A DNA stretch of 64,000 nt from Leptospira andrefontaineae. Its GTDB lineage: Bacteria; Spirochaetota; Leptospiria; Leptospirales; Leptospiraceae. The stretch covers positions 248,001-312,000 of the forward strand of contig NZ_RQEY01000018.1 of the NCBI RefSeq assembly GCF_004770105.1, read 5' to 3'. Positions within the stretch are counted from its first letter, which is position 1. Each line of letters starts with the position of its first letter. Below the pieces are notes generated by a model, which saw only the letters and a list, made by a program, of their open reading frames with translations, did no database searches and was not told the origin of the DNA. Below are positions 41,723 to 51,552 of this stretch, piece after piece. The position numbers and the translations under genes are program-made.

Positions 41723-43141
41723 TTAAAATTGGAAGTATATAAATTCTCCGCCTCCGTCCCCGAATATACCCATTAATAAAAGTATGATGATGGAGAAGGA
41801 AGGCAATAACCAGCGGAATCGGATTTGAATCTTTTCTCGGATGCTTGGGTAATATTGAACCGCATTCCACAGAAAGGTAAATAGAATGAATGCAGCCAAC
41901 TCTTCCCAGCGCACAAGTGCCTTGCCACCGACTATATTTAAGAAACCTGTAAAATATTCCCAAGCCAAACTAAGTGAATTTTTACCCGCAGCAGCGGTTC
42001 TGAAGAAGATACCTGAGATAGCAAATAAATGAACGATAAGTGCTATTTTCCAGAAACGTTTCCAGCCTCTTGGTTCCTGTTCTTTTTTAGGATCACCAGG
42101 TGAGAAGAATCTCTCTACTCCCAAGATCAAACCTAAATAAGCTCCCCAAAGCACATAACCGAAGTTTGCTCCATGCCATAGGCCACCTAAGGTCATTGTG
42201 ATCATTGAATTTGCTTGGGTTCTCCAGAATCCACCTCTGCTTCCACCTAAAGGAATATATAGATAGTCTCTAAGCCAAGTGGATAAGGTAACATGCCAAC
42301 GTCCCCAGAACTCTCTGAAACTTGGAGAAAGGAAAGGTCCTCTGAAGTTCTCCGGGATCTCATAACCAAGTAGATACGCAGAACCTCTTGCCATATCAGT
42401 ATATCCGCTGAAATCACAATAGACCTGGCAGATAAATCCCAATGTTGTTATATATAAACTGAGAAAATTATATTCCCCTGGATGCTGATAAATCCCAGAG
42501 ATGATCCCGGAAATATTGTCTGCGATCACTACCTTCTTAAATAAACCGGAAAGAATTAGAAAAATTCCCCATTGAACTCGATTGAAATCAATTGCAGGTT
42601 TATCCAGTTTAGGAAGGAAGTCAGTCGTTCTCATGATCGGTCCTGCGATCAATTGAGGGAAGAATAGAATGAATAAGAAATAATCTAAGGAAGAGATCCT
42701 TTCCGGAACATGGTCCCTATGAATATCCACCTGCAAAGCGATCAGCTGGAATGTATAAAAGCTGATGGCAAGTGGTAATGGAATATGGATCCCTTTTCCG
42801 AATTCGGAAAATTGCAAAGAACCTGTGAAGAAGTCCAGTGAATCCAGGAAAAAATAGAAATATTTAAAAAATGCTAGGTTAATAAAATTGAGAACTATAA
42901 TCCCAATTAGAAGTTTAGAAGTGGATTTACCTTCTCTTTTATTCTCCCAAAGTTTAAGAGAAAAGAAGAAGTTCACTGCAATCACGAGTAAGAAGTGAAT
43001 AGAGAACGCAGCGCCAGAATAAAAATAGAAAAGAAGAGAAGAAACTAAAAGTAAAGGTTTTCTTCCTTTTTGAGGAAGGCTCCAATACAATAAGAAAGTA
43101 AGCGAAAATAAAGCTAGATAGGGTAGGGAATTAAAAAGCAT
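41723..43141 (-). CDS. MBOAT family O-acyltransferase (AlgI-like)
   Basis: A 472-residue polytopic membrane protein. The MBOAT core is clear: FPQLIAGPIMRTTDFLP, QVYCDFSGYTDMARGSAYLLG (~237-257), FREFWGRWHVTLSTWLRDYLY (~269-289) and the active-site histidine region LGGLWHGANFGYVLWGAYLG (~314-333). AlgI-like enzymes pass acyl groups across the membrane for O-acetylation of extracellular polysaccharides. The usual SGNH-like AlgX/AlgJ partner is not adjacent (an SGNH lipoprotein is encoded 18 kb away). It is 23 bases downstream of sppA. Confidence 0.9.
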   Translation of the reverse strand: MLFNSLPYLALFSLTFLLYWSLPQKGRKPLLLVSSLLFYFYSGAAFSIHFLLVIAVNFFFSLKLWENKREGKSTSKLLIGIIVLNFINLAFFKYFYFFLDSLDFFTGSLQFSEFGKGIHIPLPLAISFYTFQLIALQVDIHRDHVPERISSLDYFLFILFFPQLIAGPIMRTTDFLPKLDKPAIDFNRVQWGIFLILSGLFKKVVIADNISGIISGIYQHPGEYNFLSLYITTLGFICQVYCDFSGYTDMARGSAYLLGYEIPENFRGPFLSPSFREFWGRWHVTLSTWLRDYLYIPLGGSRGGFWRTQANSMITMTLGGLWHGANFGYVLWGAYLGLILGVERFFSPGDPKKEQEPRGWKRFWKIALIVHLFAISGIFFRTAAAGKNSLSLAWEYFTGFLNIVGGKALVRWEELAAFILFTFLWNAVQYYPSIREKIQIRFRWLLPSFSIIILLLMGIFGDGGGEFIYFQF

Positions 43142-43164
43142 TTTAGAATTATTTTATAAAAACC

Positions 43165-44160
43165 TTATTCGGGTGAAAATAGATAATGCAATTTATGATC
43201 CGGAGAGATCCGGAAGGGAAGCAAAGATTCTAATATAGAAGGACCGATTCCTGTATTACTGTCTATCTGGTAGAAGTTCTCTGGTTGCGGGCCCTTATAA
43301 GAATAGAATACGATCTTTGGATTAAGTGCAGAGGAAGCCTTATATCCTGGAAGTTTAGTCATTTGTACGACTGCATCTTCGAAATAACCGATAGAATCGA
43401 TAAGTCCAGTTTCCAACGCTTGGTTTGCAGAGTAAATTCTTCCATCCGCTAACTTTCTAAGTTCGGATTCTTTTAACTTAGGTCTTCCTTTTTTGATAAT
43501 ACTTAAAAACCTTTCGTAATTTTCCATGATGATATCTTGGAAAACTTTCTTTTGTTCCGGAGTAAATTCTTCTACAGGGTTTCCTGTGGCCTTGTTTGGA
43601 CCGGAACGAATTGTACTACTCTTGATCCCTAACTTGTCTAAGGCTTCTTTTACGTTGATCCCGAACCTAAGAACTCCAATGGAGCCCGTGATCGTTGTAG
43701 GATGAGCCTGGATATGGTCTGTTGCCATACTCAGATAATATGCACCTGAAGCCGCAGTATCCATGAATAGAGAAAGGACCGGCACGTTCTTCTTCTTTTT
43801 GAATTCTAAAATTTCGTGATGGATTAGATCGCTCGCAGTAACCGAACCGCCGGGAGAATCTATTTTTAAGATCACACCTTTAATCGCAGGATCCGCAGCT
43901 GCCATGGACAAATAGGTTTTAACTCTGCTGACTATGCTGTCCTTTTCTCCGCCTAAAAGTCCTCCAGAGGATTTTTGTCCGGAGATCTCTCCTTCGATCG
44001 GGATAAGTAATATTTTATCAGGGCTTTCTGTAGAAGAACCAGTGACTAGTTTTTCTTTAGGGATAGGAGAAGTTTGGTTCGGAAAAGAAAGAAACAAACA
44101 TTGGCTTAAAAACAAGATTCCTAATACAAATAGAATGGATTTGTGGAAAAGGAATTTCAT
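43165..44160 (-). CDS. sppA: Signal peptide peptidase SppA, S49 family
   Basis: A 331-residue serine peptidase anchored by an N-terminal hydrophobic segment (MKFLFHKSILFVLGILFLSQ). The S49 features are KGVILKIDSPGGSVTASDLI (~105-124), MDTAASGAYYLSMATDHIQA (~143-162) with the nucleophile Ser in AASGAYY, and ITGSIGVLRFG. It is the short type, working as an oligomer to clear signal peptides. I chose ATG 44160 because AGGAGG stands eight bases before it; a longer in-frame reading from 44232 adds an unlikely hydrophilic leader. Confidence 0.9.
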   Translation of the reverse strand: MKFLFHKSILFVLGILFLSQCLFLSFPNQTSPIPKEKLVTGSSTESPDKILLIPIEGEISGQKSSGGLLGGEKDSIVSRVKTYLSMAAADPAIKGVILKIDSPGGSVTASDLIHHEILEFKKKKNVPVLSLFMDTAASGAYYLSMATDHIQAHPTTITGSIGVLRFGINVKEALDKLGIKSSTIRSGPNKATGNPVEEFTPEQKKVFQDIIMENYERFLSIIKKGRPKLKESELRKLADGRIYSANQALETGLIDSIGYFEDAVVQMTKLPGYKASSALNPKIVFYSYKGPQPENFYQIDSNTGIGPSILESLLPFRISPDHKLHYLFSPE

Positions 44161-44296
44161 CTGCAAGCCTCCTGCCCATTCTGGGAGCCCTGGGTATCGC
44201 TTCAATTCCTTTCCTTTCAGTTTGGCGGCCAAAAAAAAGTCTCAGATCCGTTTTTTACTTTCCCTCTCAGCTAGTTTTCCCAACCTCCTTCCCGCA

Positions 44297-45202
44297 ATGT
44301 ATGAATTTCGGACGGAGAACTCTAGTTTTTTGACCGACGGGACCCAATGGTTTTCTTGGGACTGGACTCATCCAATTACTAGGGAAAGTTTTCCGATCAT
44401 TCTACCTTATGACAAAAACCTAAGTATATTCGAATCCGGTAATTTTCTCATGTTCCCTTGGGTGAATCGCCATGCTTCTACAGAATTCATCCTAAACGGA
44501 AAAGAGTGGAATGTTAAGGAAATGATCCGAGATTCCAATCAGTTTCCGGTCCATGGCCTTGTGCATTCTCTAGAGAGAAAACTTTTAAAACTAAAGAATA
44601 ACCAAAAGGGTGCAGAGTTCAGATTGAACTTTCCAGAAGAATGGAAGGATTCTCCTCTTTCAGGAATTGCAATTCGGGAAGAATATTCAATCGAAGAGAC
44701 TTCTTCAGGGACTCTTCTAAGTGTGAAGACTAGATTTAATAATCTTAGATCTGATTCTATCAGATTTGCGTACGGTTATCATCCTTATCTAAATTTAGGA
44801 AAAAATAATGAAGAATGGAAACTTCATCTTCACTTGGATAAAAATTTGGAGCTGGGAGAAACTCTAGTTCCGATCCAACCAGTTATTTCCAATCCGATTT
44901 CTTCCGTTTTGGAAGGAGAGAAGATCCCAAGTCTGGACCATTTGTTCTACGGAAAAGAACCTAGAGTAGTTTTGGAAAATGGGACCAAAAAATATTCTAT
45001 CACAGTCTTAAGTCCTCCGCCGGAAGAAGGACAGATTCCATTAAATTATTATCAAATTTATACAAAACCGGATCGATCCGCGATCGCAGTCGAACCTTGC
45101 AGCTCTCCAGGCAACGCGCTTTTGTCAGGACTGGATCTGAAAGAGCTGAAAGGTCACTCCGAAACCTTCGGAGAATTCAGGATTTTGGTGAGATCGTTAT
45201 GA
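44297..45202 (+). CDS. Aldose 1-epimerase (galactose mutarotase family)
   Basis: A beta-sandwich mutarotase of about 301 residues that interconverts alpha and beta anomers of aldoses. The catalytic-region histidines are in FPVHGLVHS and FAYGYHPYLNLG. The late VEPCSSPGNALLSG is a typical family end with the general-base glutamate upstream. I start it at ATG 44297 (MYEFRTENSS). The frame stays open to 43934 but there overlaps sppA and its upstream region with no family similarity. No clear ribosome site precedes 44297, so the start is uncertain. Confidence 0.82.
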   Translation: MYEFRTENSSFLTDGTQWFSWDWTHPITRESFPIILPYDKNLSIFESGNFLMFPWVNRHASTEFILNGKEWNVKEMIRDSNQFPVHGLVHSLERKLLKLKNNQKGAEFRLNFPEEWKDSPLSGIAIREEYSIEETSSGTLLSVKTRFNNLRSDSIRFAYGYHPYLNLGKNNEEWKLHLHLDKNLELGETLVPIQPVISNPISSVLEGEKIPSLDHLFYGKEPRVVLENGTKKYSITVLSPPPEEGQIPLNYYQIYTKPDRSAIAVEPCSSPGNALLSGLDLKELKGHSETFGEFRILVRSL

Positions 45203-45278
45203 TTCGGCCTTATAATCGCTTTCTTCTTGACAAGGAAGGGGTCATTTTCAGTCTAAGTTTTAGGGGAGATTCCACGCC

Positions 45279-46973
45279 GTGAGTAAACCGTTAATCGTTC
45301 AAAGTGATAAGACTATGCTTTTAGAGGTGGACAATCCTGAATTCGAAGCCTGCCAGTTAGTCGTATCCAAATTCGCGGAATTAGAAAAAAGTCCCGAATA
45401 TCTACACACTTATAGAATTTCTCCTCTTTCCTTGTGGAATGCTGCATCTATCAAGATGAGTGCAGACGAGATCGTAGAATGTTTGGAAAAATATTCTAGA
45501 TACTCGGTTCCGAAAAACGTAGTCAACGAGATCAAAGAACAGATCGGAAGATACGGAAAAGTAAAACTAGTCAAGGAAGAGAATGGGGATCTTTGTATCA
45601 TCTCCAATGAAAAAGGATTTTTACAAGAGATCTCAAATCATAGAGCGGTCCAGCCTTATATAGAAAAGACTGAGAATGAAAAGATCTATATCAAAAAAGA
45701 ATTCAGAGGCCATATTAAACAAGCTCTGATCAAGATCGGTTTCCCTGTTGAGGACCTTGCAGGTTACGACGAAGGAAACAAATACGGATTCAATCTAAGA
45801 CCTACTACCAAGTCCGGTAGAAAGTTCGGAATGAGAGATTACCAAAGAGCCTCCGTGGAAGTATTCCATGCCGGTGGTGGGAACGAAGGTGGATCCGGAG
45901 TGGTGGTTCTTCCCTGCGGTGCTGGTAAGACCATCGTAGGTATAGGTGTGATGCAGATCGTGGGAGCAGAAACTCTGATCCTCGTCACGAACACACTTTC
46001 TATCCGTCAGTGGAAAAACGAAATTTTAGACAAAACCGATATTCCTGAATCGGATATCGGGGAATACTCCGGAGAAGTGAAGGAGATCAAACCGATCACA
46101 ATCGCAACTTATAATATTCTCACACATAGAAAGAAGAAGGGAGGGGATTTCACCCACTTCCATCTATTCAGTGCGAATAACTGGGGACTTATCGTTTATG
46201 ACGAGGTTCACTTACTTCCTGCTCCAGTATTCAGAATGACTTCCGAATTACAGGCAAAAAGAAGATTGGGGCTCACTGCAACTCTCGTCCGAGAAGACGG
46301 ATTGGAAGAAGACGTATTCAGCCTCATCGGACCTAAAAAGTATGATGTACCTTGGAAAGAGCTGGAAAGCAAATCCTGGATCGCGGAAGCAAAATGTAAA
46401 GAGATCCGTGTTTCTATGGAAGACGATCTTCGTATGAGATATTCTATTGCAGACGATAGAGAGAAGTTCCGCTTAGCGTCTGAAAATCCTGAGAAGTTGA
46501 AAGCGATCGGAATGATCATGAAAAAACACTCAGAATCTCATCTACTTGTGATCGGACAGTACATCAATCAGTTGGAAGAGATTTCCAAAACCTTCAAAAT
46601 TCCTTTGATTACAGGAAAAACTCCTTTGGGAGAAAGACAGGAATTGTACGATGCGTTCAGATCGGGAAGGATCAAGTCGCTAGTTGTGAGTAAGGTTGCG
46701 AACTTCTCTATCGACTTACCGGATGCGAATATCGCAATCCAGGTTTCCGGAACCTTTGGTTCTCGTCAGGAAGAGGCACAACGTTTGGGCCGGATCCTAA
46801 GACCGAAAGGTGAGGATAACACTGCGGTTTTCTATTCTTTGATTTCGAGAGATACGAACGAAGAAAGATTCGGTCAGAACAGACAACTTTTCCTTACAGA
46901 ACAAGGTTACGAATACGAAATATACACTCTTGACCAATTCAGAGAATCCCTCGAAGAAAAAGTCGGAGCATAA
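45279..46973 (+). CDS. Bacterial XPB-type DNA helicase
   Basis: A 564-residue SF2 helicase related to eukaryotic XPB/ERCC3. The N-terminal domain (residues ~1-150) resembles the damage-recognition-like region. The helicase has Walker A LPCGAGKTIVG, DEVH box IVYDEVHLLPAP, and the XPB-specific RED motif in ATLVREDGLEEDVFSLIGPK (~328-347). The C-terminal half shows a GRIKSLVVSKVANFSIDLPDA segment (~466-486) and EAQRLGRILRPK. A GTG start with GGGGAGA upstream is used. Neighbours give no clue to a nuclease partner, unlike archaeal XPB-Bax1. A role in DNA repair or transcription is likely. Confidence 0.93.
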   Translation: MSKPLIVQSDKTMLLEVDNPEFEACQLVVSKFAELEKSPEYLHTYRISPLSLWNAASIKMSADEIVECLEKYSRYSVPKNVVNEIKEQIGRYGKVKLVKEENGDLCIISNEKGFLQEISNHRAVQPYIEKTENEKIYIKKEFRGHIKQALIKIGFPVEDLAGYDEGNKYGFNLRPTTKSGRKFGMRDYQRASVEVFHAGGGNEGGSGVVVLPCGAGKTIVGIGVMQIVGAETLILVTNTLSIRQWKNEILDKTDIPESDIGEYSGEVKEIKPITIATYNILTHRKKKGGDFTHFHLFSANNWGLIVYDEVHLLPAPVFRMTSELQAKRRLGLTATLVREDGLEEDVFSLIGPKKYDVPWKELESKSWIAEAKCKEIRVSMEDDLRMRYSIADDREKFRLASENPEKLKAIGMIMKKHSESHLLVIGQYINQLEEISKTFKIPLITGKTPLGERQELYDAFRSGRIKSLVVSKVANFSIDLPDANIAIQVSGTFGSRQEEAQRLGRILRPKGEDNTAVFYSLISRDTNEERFGQNRQLFLTEQGYEYEIYTLDQFRESLEEKVGA

Positions 46974-46990
46974 TAAAAAGAGAGGTCTAA

Positions 46991-48208
46991 ATGGAATGGA
47001 ACGCAAGGAGGCTAGATGTAATCGAGCCTTCACCCACCCTAGCAATCAGCGCTAAGGCGGCAGAACTAAAAAAGAAAGGCGAAGACATCGTAAGTTTCGG
47101 AGCAGGAGAACCTGATTTCGAAACACCGGCCCATATTAAAGAGGCTGCTAAAAAAGCGATCGATAAGGGAATGACCCGTTACACTGCCGTTTCCGGTACG
47201 GTGGAATTACGAGACGCAATCATCACTAAATTCAAAAGAGATAATGGACTGGAATATTCCAGAAACCAGATCATTGTAGGAACAGGCGGAAAGCAGGTTA
47301 TCTATAATTTCTTCTTAGCTACTTTAAATCCTGGAGACGAGGTTGTGATCCCGGCTCCTTATTGGGTAAGTTATGCGGATATAGTACGTCTGGCAGAAGG
47401 TAAGGCAGTTATTGTTCCTACTAGCAAAGCAGACAATTTCAGAATTTCTCCGACACAATTAGAGAAAGCGATCACACCTAAAACAAAGGTAGTGGTTCTG
47501 AACTCTCCATCTAACCCGACAGGTTCCGCATATTCCAGAAAGGAATTGGAAGCGATCGGAGAAGTGATCTTAAAACATAAGGTTATGGTTTTAAGCGACG
47601 ATATCTATGAGAGTATCGTTTTTGACGGATTCCAATTTTCGAATCTGGCAATGCTTTCTCCTGAATTAAAAGAGCTTACATTCGTTGCGAATGGTGTGTC
47701 CAAGGCATATTCCATGACAGGTTGGAGGATCGGTTATGGTGCCGGGCCTTTGCATATTATCCAGAACATGGATACGATCCAAAGTCAGTCTACTTCCAAT
47801 CCTTCTTCTATTTCCCAAGCTGCTGCAGAAGCTGCATTGAATGGAGATCAGGCATGTGTAGCTGAAATGGCTAAAGCATTCCAAAAGAGAAGGGACCTGA
47901 TCGTAGGACTTCTAAATGAGATCCCAGGTGTGGAAGTGAATGTTCCTCAAGGTGCATTCTATGTATTCCCTTACCTGACTGGAGCTTACGAAACTGACGG
48001 TTTCAAAAAATTGCAAGCTGCAAGTTCAGAGACAAGCAAGAGTAAATTATTCTGTGCTCATCTTCTGGATAAGTATAAAGTAGCCGCGGTTCCAGGGATT
48101 GCATTCGGAGATGATAATGCACTTCGCCTATCTTATGCGATGGGAGAAGAAGATATCAAAAAAGGTGTCGCAAGGATCTCCGAAATGGTAAAGGATTTCT
48201 CCCGTTAA
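46991..48208 (+). CDS. Aspartate aminotransferase family enzyme
   Basis: A 405-residue class I PLP aminotransferase (the short AspC/1-beta subgroup found in many non-enteric bacteria). It shows FGAGEPDFETPAHIKEAA near the N-terminus, the substrate-loop SPSNPTGSAYSRKEL, LSDDIYESIVF, and the PLP lysine region NGVSKAYSMTGWRIGYGAG. The end FGDDNALRLSYAMGEEDI is also typical. It should interconvert aspartate and oxaloacetate with glutamate and 2-oxoglutarate, although related enzymes act on prephenate or other amino acids. It is 17 bases after the XPB helicase gene. Confidence 0.92.
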   Translation: MEWNARRLDVIEPSPTLAISAKAAELKKKGEDIVSFGAGEPDFETPAHIKEAAKKAIDKGMTRYTAVSGTVELRDAIITKFKRDNGLEYSRNQIIVGTGGKQVIYNFFLATLNPGDEVVIPAPYWVSYADIVRLAEGKAVIVPTSKADNFRISPTQLEKAITPKTKVVVLNSPSNPTGSAYSRKELEAIGEVILKHKVMVLSDDIYESIVFDGFQFSNLAMLSPELKELTFVANGVSKAYSMTGWRIGYGAGPLHIIQNMDTIQSQSTSNPSSISQAAAEAALNGDQACVAEMAKAFQKRRDLIVGLLNEIPGVEVNVPQGAFYVFPYLTGAYETDGFKKLQAASSETSKSKLFCAHLLDKYKVAAVPGIAFGDDNALRLSYAMGEEDIKKGVARISEMVKDFSR

Positions 48209-48212
48209 AAGA

Positions 48213-49202
48213 ATGTATGTACGTCGGTTAGTATATCTGATACTGATCGCGACCTGTACATTCTCCATTTCTGCGCAAGGCAGAAAACAGTACATCGTTT
48301 TGGATCCGGGGACGGAACTCTATCTGTTCCCGGAAAAAAAATCGGAAGTATTACGTAAACTTTCCTTTGGAGAAATCCTATCTGCAGAAAACCAAAAAGA
48401 AGCAGATTCCAAATTCCAATTACTCACGGACAAAGACGGACTCACTGGTTGGGTGGATTCTCGTTCTTTATTTAGAATGGGAAGTAAGGGAAGTTATCCT
48501 GTAATCACAAAGGCTATCGAAAAGCTTCTATACCAAGATTCTGGGCCGAATGAGTTAGAATCCGTTTTTACCTATCTAACAAAAATAGAAGAAGGTCCTA
48601 TCTTCCAAGGAAACGAGTATTTGTTCCTGAAGATACGTAGGTTAGTAGTCTTACAAAGATACTCAGAAGTTTTACAATCACCTGAATACAGATCCAAATC
48701 CAGACAAAAGTTAGAAGACCTTTTAAAGAATAATCCGACTGAGCTTGGAGTATATTCCAAAACAGGAAATTGGACAGATACATTGTCCAATGCTCCGGAA
48801 GGTTCTAAACTAAAAGTCAGACCCGAAACTTTTTGGAAAGTAGCCGAAGCCTATCCAAATTCTAAACCGGGAGACTTTGCCGCATACTTAGCAGTAAAAT
48901 ACACGCCTGAGATCAGATGTGGAAGAGATCCAATTTGTGTTTTGCAAGACGAAGAAAACCGCAGATTAAAATATCTGCTTCTGCAACCGAACGGCAATTA
49001 TGCTCCTATCTTCTCTTCTCATTTAGAGAAACGACTACTTCATTTTTCTAAAGATAGAGAGACTTTGGTTTGTGATACCAAACTTCCTAAAGAATCAGGG
49101 CTCAAAAATTTCAGAAATAAAGTACAGGAACTTCCTTCCAGATACGGAAAGAAGTTCTATTCTAAACTGAAAGTGATAGAAGAGGAATGTTTAAAGAAGT
49201 GA
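48213..49202 (+). CDS. Exported SH3-domain protein
   Basis: A 329-residue protein with a signal peptide (MYVRRLVYLILIATCTFSIS) and an N-terminal bacterial SH3-like domain (residues ~25-95, with DPGTELYLFPEKKSEVLRKL and GLTGWVDSRSLF). The remaining ~230 residues are mostly helical with four cysteines in the second half (CGRDPIC and VCDTKL among them), possibly disulfide-bonded. It probably binds peptidoglycan or an envelope partner. It starts five bases after the aminotransferase and overlaps the hydrolase gene by 16 bases. Confidence 0.72.
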   Translation: MYVRRLVYLILIATCTFSISAQGRKQYIVLDPGTELYLFPEKKSEVLRKLSFGEILSAENQKEADSKFQLLTDKDGLTGWVDSRSLFRMGSKGSYPVITKAIEKLLYQDSGPNELESVFTYLTKIEEGPIFQGNEYLFLKIRRLVVLQRYSEVLQSPEYRSKSRQKLEDLLKNNPTELGVYSKTGNWTDTLSNAPEGSKLKVRPETFWKVAEAYPNSKPGDFAAYLAVKYTPEIRCGRDPICVLQDEENRRLKYLLLQPNGNYAPIFSSHLEKRLLHFSKDRETLVCDTKLPKESGLKNFRNKVQELPSRYGKKFYSKLKVIEEECLKK

Positions 49203-50002
49203 AACTTTTCTTTAAAGAATATCCCGCTAAAGAAACTGCAACTCTTACTACTCCTATCTTAATATTACATGGACTATTCGGTTCTTCCAAAAACTGGGTA
49301 AGTGTTTCCGATTTTTTAAGCTCTTATTCCAAAGTATATAGTTTGGATCTTAGAAACCATGGAGATTCTCCACATTCTCCGGAACATTCCCTTAGTTTAA
49401 TGGCAGAAGATGTAAAAGAATTTATAGAAGATCATGGACTTGAGAAAGTCATTCTACTCGGACATTCTATGGGTGGACTCGTCGCAATGACATTCGCACT
49501 TAGGTATCCTGAAAAGGTAGAAGATCTGATCATCCAGGATATCGCTCCCAGAGACTATGAATTCAAATACGAAGGGGAGCTTACAGTTTTAAGAACGGAT
49601 CTTTCCAATTTTAAGAACAGACAAGAGATAGATTCGGCTACTTCAAAGTTCGTTGATAATCCGTTTATCCGGAACTTTTTACTCATGAATTTGGATAGAA
49701 CGGAATCAGGACGATATCGCTGGAAATTGAATGTGGATGCGATCTCTAATTCCAAAAATATGTTCCAGGCAGAATTTTCCGGGGCAGATAAACAATATTC
49801 TGGGAATACAATATTTATCATTGGAGGAAATTCTGAATATTTTCATACAAGCGATAAGATTGTATGTTTAGAATACTTCCCGAACTCTAAATTTGAAACT
49901 ATTCCAGGTGGAGATCATTATATCCATTTTACCAAAGCAGATGAATTTCGTAAGATCTTAACTACCTTTATGGATTTTATCGTTTCCGGCTCGGAAAAAT
50001 AA
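49187..50002 (+). CDS. Alpha/beta hydrolase (YbfF-like esterase)
   Basis: A 271-residue alpha/beta hydrolase. The oxyanion-region motif is LHGLFGSSKNW, the catalytic nucleophile serine is in LLGHSMGGLVAM, and the catalytic histidine is in PGGDHYIHFTK. LDLRNHGDSPHSP matches YbfF-type acyl-CoA or carboxyl esterases. The substrate is unknown. It overlaps both its neighbours: the SH3 gene upstream by 16 bases and the convergent symporter gene by 26. Confidence 0.88.
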   Translation: MFKEVKLFFKEYPAKETATLTTPILILHGLFGSSKNWVSVSDFLSSYSKVYSLDLRNHGDSPHSPEHSLSLMAEDVKEFIEDHGLEKVILLGHSMGGLVAMTFALRYPEKVEDLIIQDIAPRDYEFKYEGELTVLRTDLSNFKNRQEIDSATSKFVDNPFIRNFLLMNLDRTESGRYRWKLNVDAISNSKNMFQAEFSGADKQYSGNTIFIIGGNSEYFHTSDKIVCLEYFPNSKFETIPGGDHYIHFTKADEFRKILTTFMDFIVSGSEK

Positions 50003-51434
50003 ATCCTAAGATTAGGGCAAAAGTCCAGAATAAGATCATTCCAAGAGGAACGAGAACCGTAAAATTGAAGTTCTTCACAGTTCCCGAAATCCCCGTTATT
50101 AAGATAGAACCTGCGAGCGCTAAGGCTAAACCCAGATCGGAAACAATAATCCTTTTTCTTAAGAATGGGATCACCTCTGTTAAGAAGACGGCTACCATTG
50201 AGCCAACTGTAAAAGAAGAAATCTTTAATCCTAATTCCAAGAGACCTTTCGTATAAGTTTCGGGAAGGGAAAAAAAGAAGAAGGAGCTAAGGAAAAGTAA
50301 AATCCCGAAGAATACAGAAGAAAGTTTTTGCCCTCCTAAATTCCAACCGAAATCTGCTTTCGCAGTTAATGATAAAGAGTTTATAGAACTGGATAATGTA
50401 GACATTGTAGATGCCAATATTCCTGAGAGTAAAAGTCCTAAAAACGGTGCTGGAACTTCTTCTATTAGAAATTTAGAAAATACTTTGTCTTGTGCAATTG
50501 TCTGTCCGTTAAATTTATAGAACAAGAAAGTCCCAATTGCTAAGAACAAAATCATTTGAAAGAAAACTGCAATTCCCGAACTGATCATCGCTTTTTGGGC
50601 GTCTTTTACGTTTCTGGCAGCAAGAGATCTTTGGATAAACATTTGGTCTGCACCGTGAGTTCCTAAACTGAGTAATGCCCCTCCAAGAACTGCCCAAGGC
50701 ATAAAATAAGTCGCGGAAGCGTTTTCCCATTCTAGGACTTTCAGTTTGTTTCCTTCCCAGGCAGAAGTTAGGATTGTTAGCGGTTCCGAACTTGCTTGGT
50801 AAAGTAAAACTAATGCGAATACTCCACCGAATACATATACAAAATATTGTAATGTATCCACCCAGACAACGGATCTGAATCCACCTTGCATCGTATATAA
50901 AACAGTGATCAAGGTAACTATTGCTAAGGTCCAAACTCCGATCGAATATTGGGTAAACGAATAGGGTAGAATTTTAGGAAGTCCTAACTCCAATAACATT
51001 GCCACTGGCAGTGTGGACGCATAAAGCCTGACTCCATCTCCCAAGACTCTAGTTACCGAAAACAAACCCGACATCGTTTTTTGGGATTTTCTTCCGAATC
51101 TAGTTCCTACCCATTCGTACACGGAAAGAAAATTATGATGGTAGGTGAGCGGGATCAGAAATAAAGCAACTACTGTTCTTCCTAAAATGTATCCGAACAC
51201 CACTTGCAAGAATGTGAAATTTCCTGAATATGCAATTCCCGGAACGGAAAGGAAGGTCAATGCAGAGGTTTCCGTCGCTACAATGGAAAGTGAAAGTGGA
51301 ACCCAGGAAAGAGATCTGTTCGCTAAGAAGAATTCCTTGGATTCTGAACTATTACGTCCGGATTTATAACCGGAATACAAAACGATCCCAAAATAGAAAA
51401 ATAAAACAAGAGCATCGGACCAAGCAAAATGCAT
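49977..51434 (-). CDS. Sodium:solute symporter family transporter
   Basis: A 12-13 helix membrane protein of the SSS family. It has the opening LVLFFYFGIVLYSGYKSGRN (~9-28) and the family core LSIVATETSALTFLSVPGIA (~47-66), followed by GTHGADQMFIQRSLAARNVKDAQKAM (described by residues ~255-280), which is the SSS signature region, and ILASTMSTLSSSINSLSL. It moves an unknown solute (sugar, amino acid or vitamin) with sodium. I prefer the ATG at 51434; a TTG at 51470 would add a charged leader before the first helix. Confidence 0.9.
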   Translation of the reverse strand: MHFAWSDALVLFFYFGIVLYSGYKSGRNSSESKEFFLANRSLSWVPLSLSIVATETSALTFLSVPGIAYSGNFTFLQVVFGYILGRTVVALFLIPLTYHHNFLSVYEWVGTRFGRKSQKTMSGLFSVTRVLGDGVRLYASTLPVAMLLELGLPKILPYSFTQYSIGVWTLAIVTLITVLYTMQGGFRSVVWVDTLQYFVYVFGGVFALVLLYQASSEPLTILTSAWEGNKLKVLEWENASATYFMPWAVLGGALLSLGTHGADQMFIQRSLAARNVKDAQKAMISSGIAVFFQMILFLAIGTFLFYKFNGQTIAQDKVFSKFLIEEVPAPFLGLLLSGILASTMSTLSSSINSLSLTAKADFGWNLGGQKLSSVFFGILLFLSSFFFFSLPETYTKGLLELGLKISSFTVGSMVAVFLTEVIPFLRKRIIVSDLGLALALAGSILITGISGTVKNFNFTVLVPLGMILFWTFALILGFIFPSRKR

Positions 51435-51552
51435 ACGCGAGCATTCTTTCTTTCGTGAAGTTAAGCGCAAATCAGAATTCTTTCTATTTTAGAAAAGCAA
51501 ATGACGATCGGAGAAATTCCCAAAAGATGGCAGAAAATCCGGATACTCGGTT

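Noticed and set aside
43934..44296. Upstream extension of the aldose epimerase frame
   Set aside because: It overlaps sppA and its upstream region on the other strand and encodes no family-like sequence; the protein family begins near ATG 44297.
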